Assembly (NCBI RefSeq): GCF_009695865.1 | Contig: NZ_VUNB01000002.1 | Coordinates: 248,001 to 312,000 of the forward strand | Reading direction: 5' to 3' | DNA length: 64,000 nt | From: Allobaileyella intestinalis | GTDB lineage: Bacteria; Bacillota; Clostridia; Peptostreptococcales; Anaerovoracaceae | Part shown: positions 16,954 to 24,214 of the stretch, piece by piece | How the letters are laid out: each line of letters opens with the position of its first letter | Numbering within the stretch: the stretch's first letter is position 1 | The notes under the pieces: generated by a model | Seen by the model: the letters and a program-made list of their open reading frames with translations, nothing else | Told to the model about the DNA's origin: nothing | Databases searched by the model: none | Translations under genes and position numbers: made by a program

Positions 16954-17934
16954 ATGGGTAAAATTCTTGAGAAAACATTGATTCTTCTGGAAGATGGATT
17001 TGAGGAAATAGAGGCTCTTGGAACTTATGATGTGCTGAGGAGAGGCGGTATTGAGGCACAGCTGGTAAGTGTCAAGGAAAACCTGCGTGTCAGAAGCAGC
17101 CGGGGAGTTACGGTGGAGGCCGTTGATATTCTGGGAAACGGCAGCCGCTTCATGGACTATGACGTGCTGATAATTCCGGGAGGAAACGCCTACGAGAAAC
17201 TGTCGGAAAATGAGAATGTACTTAATTTTATCCGGGCGTTTAATGAGAGAAACAAGCTCATTGCTTCAATCTGCGCCGGACCGGTGGTTCTGGAGAAGGC
17301 GGGCATCCTCAAAGGAAGAACAGGCACCTGCTATCCCGGTTTTGACAACTACCTGTCCTACGACAGAATGGAGATCAATCCCGTGTGCATTGACGGAAAT
17401 CTGATTACATCCAGAGGCCCTGCTACGACCATTTATTTTGCTCTTACCATACTGGAAGCAATGGGCCGGGCCGCTGAGGCAGCTATCATCAGAGACGACA
17501 TGCTGGTGGGCTACATGGAGTACAATATCCGTCATGAAGAGCACAACCTTACGAGAGATGATGTTGAACTGATTAAGGAGGCACAGAGGACTATCGTCAC
17601 ATACTTTGAGTCCGGTGCCCATACATCCACTGAAGCAACCGGTGTCCGTGGCGGATCCGGAAAGATTTATACTGCAGTTAATCTGGTCAACACCAGAGGG
17701 GACAGCATCAGCGCCGAGCAGGCGGCAATAAGCGGGGCAATTGCCGGAGGAGAGACTGCGATTACGACGGTGGTTACCGTCAAAGGTCAGTCCGGCAGGA
17801 GAATGGTTATGCCAGACGGTATCGCAAGGCAGACCATTTATGATGTTAGCCCGGACGCCATGGTTCTTGTAAAAGTTCCGGCGGGAGTGCGGAAGATGAG
17901 GATAAAAGATCTTCTTCCACAGGAGCTGTATTAA
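16954..17934 (+). CDS. DJ-1/PfpI family protein fused to a zinc-less cytidine-deaminase-like domain
   Basis: A 326-residue protein. Residues 4-185 are a DJ-1/YajL domain with LEDGFEEIEA, IIPGG and the nucleophile elbow ASICAGP (Cys107). Residues about 195-326 align by eye with cytidine deaminases: IYTAVNLVN (compare YTGVNIE), SAEQAAISGAI where CAERAAI is expected (Ser253, Glu255) and PDGIARQ where PCGxCRQ is expected (Asp288, Ala291). All three zinc cysteines are thus lost while the Glu remains. The first domain could act in glyoxal or oxidative stress repair; the second is probably a binding or structural module. It is monocistronic, with a clear terminator downstream. Confidence 0.75.
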   Translation: MGKILEKTLILLEDGFEEIEALGTYDVLRRGGIEAQLVSVKENLRVRSSRGVTVEAVDILGNGSRFMDYDVLIIPGGNAYEKLSENENVLNFIRAFNERNKLIASICAGPVVLEKAGILKGRTGTCYPGFDNYLSYDRMEINPVCIDGNLITSRGPATTIYFALTILEAMGRAAEAAIIRDDMLVGYMEYNIRHEEHNLTRDDVELIKEAQRTIVTYFESGAHTSTEATGVRGGSGKIYTAVNLVNTRGDSISAEQAAISGAIAGGETAITTVVTVKGQSGRRMVMPDGIARQTIYDVSPDAMVLVKVPAGVRKMRIKDLLPQELY

Positions 17935-17965
17935 TACCAGCAGAATATAATATTTAACAGACAAT

Positions 17966-18016
17966 AAGGAAGAGTGCGTCATTTTGTAAAGTAAATGAGG
18001 CATTCTTCCTTTTTTG
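17966..18016 (+). terminator. Rho-independent terminator after the DJ-1 fusion gene
   Basis: A 19-bp stem (17966-17984 with 17993-18011, one G-U and one mismatch) runs into a T-tract. It separates the DJ-1 gene from the copper operon. Confidence 0.85.
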
Positions 18017-18030
18017 TGCAGAAAAACTTG

Positions 18031-18059
18031 TTGACATATACCCCTCGGGGGTATATTAT
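18031..18059 (+). promoter_or_regulatory. csoR-copA promoter with CsoR operator in the -35/-10 spacer
   Basis: TTGACA (18031-18036) and TATTAT (18054-18059) stand 17 bases apart. The spacer is a near-perfect dyad, TATACCCCTCGGGGGTATA (18037-18055), of the G/C-tract type bound by CsoR copper repressors. Apo-CsoR bound here would block RNA polymerase; Cu(I) releases it. Confidence 0.85.
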
Positions 18060-18164
18060 CCTTTCTAGCAAAAACAACATCAGAAAAGTACAAATAACCC
18101 GGGCGGTCAGCCCGCCGGAAGAATCTGCATTTAGAAATATTTTTTTTCAAAGGGGAGAACAGCC

Positions 18165-18533
18165 ATGAAGACCACAGATATTGACAATGAAACCATGGAA
18201 AGCTGTGACCGTCAGTATGAGAACATGTCACCTGAGAACTGCAGCTGCTGCTCAGACAGAAAGAAGAACCGTTCTCCAGAGGAAAAGAAAAAGCTTATGA
18301 ACCGTCTTAAGCGCATTGAAGGCCAGGTGAGAGGGCTGGAGAAGATGATCGAAGGAGATGCCTACTGCCCTGATGTTCTGATTCAGGCTTCTGCCATAAA
18401 CAGCGCCATGAACGGTTTCAGCAAGGAGCTGCTGGCTTCACATCTGAGAAGCTGCGTGGTTGAGGACATCAGATCAGGAAAAGACGAGGCCGTTGACGAG
18501 CTGGTGGAGCTTCTTCGCAAGCTGATGAAATAA
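18165..18533 (+). CDS. csoR: Copper-sensing transcriptional repressor CsoR
   Basis: A 122-residue member of the CsoR/RcnR family. The Cu(I) ligands Cys-His-Cys are present as Cys68 (YCPDVL), His93 and Cys97 (SHLRSC). The helical core starts near residue 40 (KLMNRLKRIEGQVRGLEKMI). The first 35 residues are an extra acidic segment with four cysteines (Cys14, and CSCC at 26-29), which is longer than usual. It represses its own operon through the operator in the promoter spacer. copA follows after 45 bases. The start is supported by GGGAG and by the leader length. Confidence 0.92.
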   Translation: MKTTDIDNETMESCDRQYENMSPENCSCCSDRKKNRSPEEKKKLMNRLKRIEGQVRGLEKMIEGDAYCPDVLIQASAINSAMNGFSKELLASHLRSCVVEDIRSGKDEAVDELVELLRKLMK

Positions 18534-18578
18534 GGGGCGGAAATATATGAAATTAAAAGAAAGGGGAAAAGGGTATAG

Positions 18579-21221
18579 ATGAACAAGTATAGTGTTGATG
18601 GCATGCACTGTGCTGCATGCAGTGCACGGGTAGAAAAAGCCGTAAACAAGGTGCCCGGTGTTGACTCCTGCAGCGTAAGTCTTCTTACTAATTCCATGGG
18701 AGTTGAGGGCAGCGCTTCGCCTGAAGAAATAATCAGGGCTGTGGAAAATGCAGGATACGAAGCCGCATTGATGGGAGAAGGAAAGGCCAGGGCTTCAGAG
18801 AGGGAATCCACTTCCGAAGCAGTGAGCCAGTTCAATGAGAACTTGAAAGAGCAGGAGAAAGCTCTGGAAGACAGAGATACTCCGAGGCTTAGGAAGAGGC
18901 TCATCCTGTCGGCAACCTTCCTGCTGGTGCTCATGTATTTTTCCATGGGACACAGCATGTGGGGATGGCCTCTTCCGCCTCAGATGGAAGGCAATCACAT
19001 TGCAATGGCTCTTGTGCAGATGATTCTTGCCGCTGTTGTAATGCTGATAAACAAGGATTTCTTCACCAGCGGTTTTTCCAGCCTGATCCATGGGGGACCA
19101 AACATGGACACTCTGGTGGCAATGGGTTCCTTCGTTTCTTTTGCATGGAGCATGGTTATCCTCTTTAAGATGACCTCGGATCAGCTGGCCGGTGATGGGG
19201 CGGCTGTAATGAAGGATATGCACGGCCTGTATTTTGAGTCGGCGGCCATGATTGTAACTCTGATTACTGTAGGCAAAATGCTTGAGGCAATGTCCAAGGG
19301 CCGCACCACAGACGCTCTCAAGAGCTTGATGAAGCTGGTGCCACAGACTGCAGTAATTGAGGAAGGTGGAGAGGAAAAAGAAGTTCCGGTCAGCCAGGTG
19401 GCTGTGGGAGATCTGATTGTGGTCCGGGCAGGAGAGAGCATTCCTGTTGATGCCCAGATTGTCAGCGGTGAAGCCGCCGTAGATGAATCGGCACTGACTG
19501 GAGAAAGCATTCCTGTTGACAAGGGGCCGGGAGATCGGATTTCTGCTGCAACCGTAAACATGTCAGGGTATATCAGGGCGAGAGCAACCCGGGTAGGTCA
19601 GGACACCACCTTGTCTCAGATAATTTCTATGGTCAGCGATGCTGCGGCCACCAAAGCACCTATTGCAAAAATAGCAGATAAGGTATCGGGAATTTTCGTT
19701 CCGGCAGTCCTCATTATTGCTGCTGCAGTTACGGCCATTTGGCTTCTCTTGGGAGAAACACCTGGATTCGCCCTGGCCAGAGGCATCAGCGTGCTGGTAA
19801 TCGGCTGTCCTTGCGCACTGGGCCTGGCCACACCTGTTGCCATCATGGTTGGAAACGGCATGGGGGCAAAGAACGGAATCCTCTTCAAAACCTCCGCAGC
19901 TCTTGAGGAGACGGGCCGCATCAATATCGTGGCTCTGGACAAGACAGGAACCATTACAAATGGCCGTCCAGTAGTGACAGACCTCATTCCGGCAGAGGGT
20001 TTTGAGGAAAAACAGCTTCTTTCTCTGGCCTATTCTATCGAAAAGAAGAGCGAGCATCCTCTTTCAAAGGCAATAATCACAAAGGCTGTGGAAGAAGGGC
20101 TTTCACCTGAGGAAGCAGGGGAGTTCAAGGTCATTCCTGGAAAAGGCCTTTCGGCTGTGATAGACGGTTCCCGGGTTCTGGCAGGAAATCTGCCGTTTAT
20201 CGCTGGTGAACTGGGCCTGGATCTTTCCAAAACTGCCGGCTCTGCAGCTGAAGAGCTGGCCGGACAGGGAAAAACATGCCTTTATTTTGCCAGGGATAAG
20301 AAATTCGCAGGAATTGTTGCTGTTGCAGACACCATCAGAGAAGATAGCCCACAGGCTATCAGAGAGTTCCATGAAATGGGCATCAAGGTAGTAATGCTCA
20401 CAGGAGATAATCAGATAACTGCGGCAGCTATTGGAAAACAGGCCGGTGTAGACCAGGTTATAGCAGGAGTCCTTCCGGGAGAGAAGGAAAAAGAAATCCG
20501 CAGGCTGGGAGAAACAGGCAAGGTGGCAATGGTAGGGGACGGCATCAACGATGCCCCGGCTCTCACCAGAGCAGACATAGGAATCGCTATAGGAGCAGGA
20601 GCCGATGTGGCAGTAGATGCAGCCGATGTGGTGCTGGTCAACAGCAAGCTGACAGACGCTTCTGCAGCCATAAGGCTGAGCAGAGCAACAGTGAAGAACA
20701 TAAAGGAAAACCTGTTCTGGGCCTTCTTCTACAATATTCTGCTGATTCCTCTGGCTGCCGGTCTGTATACCGCCCTGTTCCACGGATGGACAATGAATCC
20801 TATGATTGGAGCTGCCGCCATGAGCCTTTCAAGCTTCTCCGTGTGCATGAACGCACTGCGGCTTAACTTTTTCAAGATCCACAAAGACTCTCCGGACATG
20901 TCAGGGCAGACTGACAGTGAGCCGGCCAGAGAGGAAAATGAAAAGAATCAACAATCAGAAAATGCTGTAATTTCAGCTGATAATATAACTGAACCAAAGG
21001 AGGAAAATACTATGACAAAGACAATGAAGATTGAGGGAATGATGTGCACTCACTGCGAGGCCACTGTAAAGAAGGCTCTTGAAAGCCTTGATGGAGTTAC
21101 AGAAGCAAAGGTAAGCCACGAGGCTGGAGAAGCAGTGGTTTCCATGACTTCAGATGTAGCTGACGATGCACTTAAGAAGGCTGTAGAAGACAAGGATTAC
21201 ACAGTGGTTTCTGTAAACTAG
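18579..21221 (+). CDS. copA: Cu(I)-translocating P1B-type ATPase CopA with C-terminal CopZ-like domain
   Basis: An 880-residue copper exporter. An N-terminal heavy-metal-associated domain has GMHCAAC (Cys11, Cys14). The membrane metal site is GCPCALG (about residue 410), the phosphorylated Asp is in DKTGT (about 453), followed by the SEHPL His and GDGINDAP. The signatures YNILLIPLAAG and MSLSSFSVCMNALRL are those of Cu(I) pumps. After the last helix, a 40-residue polar Glu/Asn/Gln-rich linker leads to a second complete metal-binding domain of 69 residues with GMMCTHC. That domain begins with Met preceded by a full AAAGGAGG site, see the next entries. The operon promoter is CsoR-controlled. 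Confidence 0.93.
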   Translation: MNKYSVDGMHCAACSARVEKAVNKVPGVDSCSVSLLTNSMGVEGSASPEEIIRAVENAGYEAALMGEGKARASERESTSEAVSQFNENLKEQEKALEDRDTPRLRKRLILSATFLLVLMYFSMGHSMWGWPLPPQMEGNHIAMALVQMILAAVVMLINKDFFTSGFSSLIHGGPNMDTLVAMGSFVSFAWSMVILFKMTSDQLAGDGAAVMKDMHGLYFESAAMIVTLITVGKMLEAMSKGRTTDALKSLMKLVPQTAVIEEGGEEKEVPVSQVAVGDLIVVRAGESIPVDAQIVSGEAAVDESALTGESIPVDKGPGDRISAATVNMSGYIRARATRVGQDTTLSQIISMVSDAAATKAPIAKIADKVSGIFVPAVLIIAAAVTAIWLLLGETPGFALARGISVLVIGCPCALGLATPVAIMVGNGMGAKNGILFKTSAALEETGRINIVALDKTGTITNGRPVVTDLIPAEGFEEKQLLSLAYSIEKKSEHPLSKAIITKAVEEGLSPEEAGEFKVIPGKGLSAVIDGSRVLAGNLPFIAGELGLDLSKTAGSAAEELAGQGKTCLYFARDKKFAGIVAVADTIREDSPQAIREFHEMGIKVVMLTGDNQITAAAIGKQAGVDQVIAGVLPGEKEKEIRRLGETGKVAMVGDGINDAPALTRADIGIAIGAGADVAVDAADVVLVNSKLTDASAAIRLSRATVKNIKENLFWAFFYNILLIPLAAGLYTALFHGWTMNPMIGAAAMSLSSFSVCMNALRLNFFKIHKDSPDMSGQTDSEPAREENEKNQQSENAVISADNITEPKEENTMTKTMKIEGMMCTHCEATVKKALESLDGVTEAKVSHEAGEAVVSMTSDVADDALKKAVEDKDYTVVSVN
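20996..21014 (+). promoter_or_regulatory. Internal ribosome binding site and start codon inside copA
   Basis: AAAGGAGG (20996-21003) stands 8 bases before an in-frame ATG (21012-21014) inside copA. This is as strong as any ribosome binding site in the window and lies exactly at the edge of the C-terminal metal-binding domain. Confidence 0.75.
21012..21221 (+). CDS. copZ: CopZ-like copper chaperone, predicted internal translation product of copA
   Basis: An in-frame restart at 21012 would give a free 69-residue protein with a single HMA domain (MTKTMKIEGMMCTHCEATV, Cys12 and Cys15), the length and motif of CopZ chaperones that carry Cu(I) to CopA. The same codons also form the C-terminus of full-length CopA because no stop codon separates them. 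So the locus could make both a pump with a tethered chaperone and a free chaperone. It resembles the known production of a free chaperone from copA in Escherichia coli, where frameshifting is used instead. Translation from this start is inferred from the ribosome binding site only. Confidence 0.62.
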   Translation: MTKTMKIEGMMCTHCEATVKKALESLDGVTEAKVSHEAGEAVVSMTSDVADDALKKAVEDKDYTVVSVN

Positions 21222-21253
21222 TACATTTGCAAAATATAAAGAAACAAAGATTT

Positions 21254-21291
21254 GAGAATGGGGCAAATGCAATGGCTCCATTCTCTTTTTA
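21254..21291 (+). terminator. Rho-independent terminator of the csoR-copA operon
   Basis: An 11-bp stem (21254-21264 with 21275-21285, one G-U) is followed by TTTTT. Confidence 0.88.
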
Positions 21292-21324
21292 TTTGTCTGA
21301 TTCTGGCTGATAGGAAAAAAGTGG

Positions 21325-21384
21325 TTGACAAGTCTAATCGAGTTAAATATACTTAACACACTGATTGAGTTAGATAAAGCTAAC
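21325..21384 (+). promoter_or_regulatory. feo promoter with two tandem dyad operators (DtxR-family type)
   Basis: TTGACA (21325-21330), 17-base spacer, TATACT (21348-21353). Two dyads with GTTA(A/G) half sites and 6-base centres follow each other: 21342-21357 (GTTAA..TTAAC) over the -10 and 21369-21384 (GTTAG..CTAAC) just downstream, 27 bases apart. They look like sites for an iron-dependent DtxR/IdeR-family repressor. Confidence 0.7.
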
Positions 21385-21440
21385 CCAAGGGCTTTAGGAA
21401 TTTACAATTATTTCCCGGAGAAGGCCGGAAGGAGGTTTCC

Positions 21441-21665
21441 ATGAAAGAGAACAGGACACTGCTGGATGCAGAACCAGGCAAGACTTACAGAATAAGCCAG
21501 GTGGATACAAATGACGAAGAGATGGAAAGATTCCTTCTCAGACTGGGATGTTACCCTGGAGAACCTGTAACAGTGGTAACCAAGAAGAGAAAAAGCTGTG
21601 TGGCGGTTATAAAGAACAGCAGATACAGCATGGACAACAATCTGGCAAGAGCCATTGTTTTATAA
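21441..21665 (+). CDS. feoA: Ferrous iron transport protein A
   Basis: A 74-residue SH3-like FeoA protein; RLGCYPGEPVTVVTKKRK and NSRYSMDNNLARAI match the family core. It is the small cytoplasmic partner of FeoB in Fe(II) uptake. The ATG follows AAGGAGG by 5 bases. It lies first in a feoA-feoB-Cys-rich protein operon with a probable iron-regulated promoter. Confidence 0.9.
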   Translation: MKENRTLLDAEPGKTYRISQVDTNDEEMERFLLRLGCYPGEPVTVVTKKRKSCVAVIKNSRYSMDNNLARAIVL

Positions 21666-21734
21666 ACTTTGATTATAAATTCAGACACATTTATCAAGGT
21701 AATAAGTTATTGGAAGAGACAAGGAAGGTGAAGT

Positions 21735-23759
21735 ATGAGAATTGCTTTTGCAGGCAATCCAAACAGCGGAAAGACCACAATGTACAACGCTCTTACAGGC
21801 AGGAGCGAGAAGATTGGAAACTGGGGAGGAGTAACTGTAGGCAGAAAGGAATTTCCCATAAAAAGTGAATATGCAGGAGCAGATGATGTAGTTGCAGTAG
21901 ATCTGCCTGGAGCATATTCAATGTCACCATTCACTCCGGAAGAAGGGATTACCAGCCAGTATATCCTGAACGAAAAACCGGACGCAATTATCAATATCGT
22001 TGATGCTACAGATCTTGGAAGAGGTCTTTTCCTGACCACCCAGCTCCTGGAAATGGGAATACCGGTGGTTGTGGCCTTGAATAAAAGCGACATCAACGAG
22101 AAAGAAGGAACAGTAATCGATGTGGACGCTCTGGCCGGAAAGCTGAACTGTCCGGTGCTGAAGACCGTATCCATCGAATCCCACGGGGTGGGAGAGGTTG
22201 TGCAGAAGGCCGTTGAGCTGGCCAAGTCAGGAACACCTTATTCTGCAGCAGAACCACCATTCAGACAGAAGGACATTGATCTCAGCAGCAAAGACGCAGT
22301 AGAACTGGAAGACAGAAGAAGATTCGATTTTGTCAATTCCATTGTGGACCAGGTGGAGACCAGGAAGGTTCAGGCATCTGAAATCACCTTTGCTGATAAA
22401 CTGGACGCTTTCCTCACAACTCCAGTGTTTGGAATCGGAACATTTGCTGTTGTAATGGCAGCCGTGTTCTGGATTTCCCAGAAAGCAGTAGGGCCTGCAG
22501 TAGCCGACTGGATGGTTTCATACATTACAGCATTTCAGGAATGGACAACGGCGCAGCTGGCAGACAGTCCTCAGATTCTGACAGCAGTTATCGCTGACGG
22601 AATTATCGGCGGCGTAGGAGCCGTTGTGGGATTCCTGCCTCTGGTAATGGTCATGTATTTCCTCATTGCCCTTCTTGAAGATTGCGGCTACATGGCCAGA
22701 GTAAGCGCCGTTATGGACCCTATTTTCAAGAGAGTAGGTTTATCTGGAAAATCCGTAATTCCTGTGGTCATCGGCACAGGCTGCGGCATCCCGGGAATTA
22801 TGGCATGCAGAACTATCAGGGATGAGAGGGAGAGACGTGCTACGGCAATGATAACAACCTTCATTCCATGCGGTGCCAAGATTCCTGTAATAGCATTGTT
22901 CGCCGGCGCCTTCTTTGCAGGAAAGGGCTGGGTCAGCACAGCAAGCTATTTCCTGGGACTGGTTCTGATCTTCCTGGGAGCCCTGCTGATCAAAACCATT
23001 ACAGGATATAAATACAGAGAATCCTTCTTCATCATGGAGTTCCCTAAGTACAAGAGACCTAGTCTTAAGTTCGCGTTCAAGTCCATGATGGAAAGGGGAA
23101 AAGCATATATCGTAAAGGCAGCCACTATAATCCTGGTCTGCAACCTGATCGTACAGCTCATGCAGGGCTTTAACTGGAAACTGCAGCCTGTAGTTAACGA
23201 CAGCGGATCGATTCTCCAGTCTGTAGCAACACCTTTCGCCGTTCTCCTCATACCTCTCGGCTTTGGAGCATGGCAGCTGGCAGCAGCATCAATTACAGGT
23301 TTCATAGCCAAGGAAAATGTTGTAGGAACCCTGGCGGTAGTATACGGACTTACAGCTTTCATCAACACTGACGAAAACGCCCTCACAGGAGGCGGCAGCC
23401 AGGTAGCAGCTGCAATGGGCCTTACCACAGTAAGCGCCCTGGCGTATCTGTTCTTCAATCTCTACACACCTCCATGCTTTGCAGCAATTGGAGCCATGAA
23501 TTCAGAGCTGAAAAGCAGGAAGTGGCTTCTTGCCGCAGTAGGCCTTCAGCTGGCCACAGGATACACTGTTGCCTTCCTGGTAAATCAGATTGGAACACTG
23601 GTAGTTTACGGACATCTGGCAGAAGGTTTCGTTCCTGGACTCATAGCAGTAATAAGCTTCGTGGCAATTACTGTGATTACAGGAATCAAAGTCAGAGCAG
23701 GCTTTGACAAAAAATACAGACTGGATGGAAGATTATCTGGAAGCATCAGCCTGGAATAA
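21735..23759 (+). CDS. feoB: Ferrous iron transporter FeoB
   Basis: A 674-residue Fe(II) transporter. The N-terminal G domain shows G1 GNPNSGKTT, G3 DLPGAYS and G4 NKSD; a helical spacer region follows (to about residue 220), then a membrane part with two Gate domains (GTGCGIPGIMACRTI and the repeat near GFIAKENVVGT) and conserved cysteines in the first gate. FeoB imports Fe(II) with GTP hydrolysis. Length is within the family range. It starts 69 bases after feoA and is followed by the small Cys-rich protein. Confidence 0.96.
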   Translation: MRIAFAGNPNSGKTTMYNALTGRSEKIGNWGGVTVGRKEFPIKSEYAGADDVVAVDLPGAYSMSPFTPEEGITSQYILNEKPDAIINIVDATDLGRGLFLTTQLLEMGIPVVVALNKSDINEKEGTVIDVDALAGKLNCPVLKTVSIESHGVGEVVQKAVELAKSGTPYSAAEPPFRQKDIDLSSKDAVELEDRRRFDFVNSIVDQVETRKVQASEITFADKLDAFLTTPVFGIGTFAVVMAAVFWISQKAVGPAVADWMVSYITAFQEWTTAQLADSPQILTAVIADGIIGGVGAVVGFLPLVMVMYFLIALLEDCGYMARVSAVMDPIFKRVGLSGKSVIPVVIGTGCGIPGIMACRTIRDERERRATAMITTFIPCGAKIPVIALFAGAFFAGKGWVSTASYFLGLVLIFLGALLIKTITGYKYRESFFIMEFPKYKRPSLKFAFKSMMERGKAYIVKAATIILVCNLIVQLMQGFNWKLQPVVNDSGSILQSVATPFAVLLIPLGFGAWQLAAASITGFIAKENVVGTLAVVYGLTAFINTDENALTGGGSQVAAAMGLTTVSALAYLFFNLYTPPCFAAIGAMNSELKSRKWLLAAVGLQLATGYTVAFLVNQIGTLVVYGHLAEGFVPGLIAVISFVAITVITGIKVRAGFDKKYRLDGRLSGSISLE

Positions 23760-23840
23760 TCACATTAACTTCAGACAATCTGCACTAATTAGTGATAGAT
23801 TAAAAACAGGAAGAACTGTTATCGAAAGGAGGCAGGAAAA

Positions 23841-23999
23841 ATGAACATTGCAACAATAATTGCTGTTATAGCACTGGCACTGGTTGTATTTTTCGCTGTC
23901 AGATATATATACAAGCAGAAAAAAAGGGGAAACCAATGTATAGGATGCCCTTATTCGGGAGAGTGCTGCAAGCACAACAGCGGCGGCAGCTGCCACTAG
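23841..23999 (+). CDS. FeoB-associated Cys-rich membrane protein
   Basis: A 52-residue protein: one membrane helix (residues 3-22), a basic stretch KQKKRGN, then a Cys-rich tail with CIGCPYSGECC and a last Cys-His pair. It matches the small FeoB-associated proteins that replace FeoC in Firmicutes. AAAGGAGG lies 12 bases before the ATG. The cysteines may bind iron or an iron-sulfur cluster. It closes the feo operon. Confidence 0.85.
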   Translation: MNIATIIAVIALALVVFFAVRYIYKQKKRGNQCIGCPYSGECCKHNSGGSCH

Positions 24000-24056
24000 C
24001 CTTCCAGCTTATTTAATAAACACAATACCTCAAAGTTCAAGTTCACTTTTTGTCTT

Positions 24057-24092
24057 GCCCGGCCCTCTCTTTTCGGGATGGCCGGGCTTTTC
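24057..24092 (+). terminator. Rho-independent terminator of the feo operon
   Basis: GCCCGGCC (24057-24064) pairs with GGCCGGGC (24080-24087), followed by TTTTCC. Confidence 0.88.
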
Positions 24093-24171
24093 CTTTACAA
24101 AAAAATAACAGTAACTTCCCCCCGAAGCCTCCCGCCGGGAAATGACTTTTTTTCCATGTAATGATATAGTA

Positions 24172-24180
24172 TCCGTGTAA
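24172..24180 (+). promoter_or_regulatory. Extended -10 promoter before the sensory hydrogenase gene
   Basis: TGA-TATAGT (24172-24180) forms an extended -10 element 35 bases before the start codon; no consensus -35 is seen. Confidence 0.45.
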
Positions 24181-24214
24181 AACTGTGGTTGGTGTGGTCT
24201 CATAGGAGGGAAAA

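Noticed and set aside
20960..21014. Frameshift or sequencing error joining copA and copZ
   Set aside because: The join is in frame without any slippery run, and the linker codes for a plausible polar spacer. A lost stop codon remains possible but nothing in the sequence shows an error.
21222..21440. Riboswitch upstream of feoA
   Set aside because: The region is explained by the copA terminator, a promoter and two dyads; no metal riboswitch core was recognised.
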